Source: an uncultured Eubacteriales bacterium
GTDB taxonomy: Bacteria; Bacillota; Clostridia; Oscillospirales; Oscillospiraceae
Length of the DNA stretch: 14,566 nt
Assembly: GCA_902496595.1 (NCBI GenBank)
Contig: CABVBV010000042.1
Location: forward strand, 1 to 14,566
Reading direction: 5' to 3'
The stretch's first letter is position 1. Each line of letters opens with the position of its first letter. A program made the translations under genes and the position numbers. The notes below the pieces were generated by a model. That model made no database searches. It had not been told where the DNA came from and was given only the letters and a program-made list of their open reading frames with translations. Shown piece after piece: positions 14,199 through 14,566 of this stretch.

Positions 14199-14566
14199 AT
14201 GAGACCAATTATCCTCAAGCTCGCCACCAAGATCAGCCTCGAGTGCGGCACCTATACGGGCGTCACGCCGAATGACCCTGAGTACAAGATACTCGACCCG
14301 GTGCTGACGGACGAGATGGCCGAGATCGCCATGGGCCTGCGCGTGCGGCACTATGTCACCGCGGAGGAGGTCGCGAAGAAGGTCAAAAAGCCGCTCGACA
14401 GGGTCACGGAGGTGCTCTACGAGCTTGCGCAGCTCGGCGTCTGCCGCTTTGCGAAGAAGGACGGAGTGGACAAGTTCAATATGCCCATCTGGGTGCCGGG
14501 CATCATGGAGATGATGGTCGGCAACAAGGAGATGTGCGAGAAGTACCCGGTCATCGCCGAGTGCTT
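14199..14566 (+). CDS. N-terminal part of a probable Fe-S oxidoreductase with winged-helix domain (cut by window end)
   Basis: An ATG at 14199 with a strong AGAGGGGG ribosome site (about 14181-14188) opens a frame that stays open to the window end, giving 122 residues. It begins MRPIILKLATKISLECG. It then shows a small winged-helix-like segment (TAEEVAKKVKKPLDRVTEVL, then YELAQLGVCRF) and DGVDKFNMPIWVPGIMEMMV. From memory of the family, this leader resembles the N terminus of clostridial and syntroph 4Fe-4S or FAD-linked oxidoreductases, where ferredoxin motifs follow. No Cys cluster is reached before the window ends, so the assignment rests on resemblance alone. A stand-alone regulator is the main alternative. 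Confidence 0.55.
   Translation, partial: MRPIILKLATKISLECGTYTGVTPNDPEYKILDPVLTDEMAEIAMGLRVRHYVTAEEVAKKVKKPLDRVTEVLYELAQLGVCRFAKKDGVDKFNMPIWVPGIMEMMVGNKEMCEKYPVIAEC

Overview
The window is a GC-rich, gene-dense bacterial chromosome segment, most likely from a Gram-positive anaerobe of class Clostridia (perhaps Oscillospiraceae- or Christensenellaceae-like). The evidence is an EFR1-type flavodoxin/ferredoxin protein, a CarD-family RNA polymerase regulator, an LtaS-type sulfatase, a cytidylate-kinase-like protein, AGGAGG-type ribosome binding sites and sigma-A-like promoters. Placement below class is a guess. I see no tRNA, rRNA, CRISPR array, insertion sequence or phage gene. No stretch over 300 bases lacks a gene.

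Left part (1-5531): two tandem, overlapping + strand genes encode CNNM/CorC-type membrane proteins with CBS domains. They end at a strong bidirectional terminator. Converging on it from the - strand are a CarD-family regulator and then an operon of ABC ATPase, ABC membrane subunit and secreted SGNH/GDSL lipoprotein. These three genes overlap one another, and the ATPase has its own consensus-like promoter. The lipoprotein gene appears frameshifted: the lipoprotein signal peptide and the catalytic domain lie in different frames.

Middle (5532-9046): a divergent intergenic region drives carD leftwards and an EFR1 ferredoxin gene rightwards. The latter is translationally coupled (TTGA overlap) to an LtaS-like membrane sulfatase. 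A cytidylate-kinase-like gene with its own extended -10 promoter follows, then another bidirectional terminator.

Right part (9047-14566): a - strand operon encodes a NorQ/CbbQ-type (MoxR) AAA+ ATPase, a NorD/CbbO-like VWA protein and a family I inorganic pyrophosphatase, with no recognisable client enzyme in view. Divergent from it, across a 227-base region with back-to-back promoters, are hypB (nickel-insertion GTPase) and an AlkZ-like DNA glycosylase gene 9 bases downstream. The window ends inside a gene that looks like the N-terminal winged-helix part of an Fe-S oxidoreductase. The most unusual features are this divergent pair of metalloenzyme-maturation NTPase operons without their usual partners, the hypB-alkZ pairing, and the frameshifted lipoprotein.
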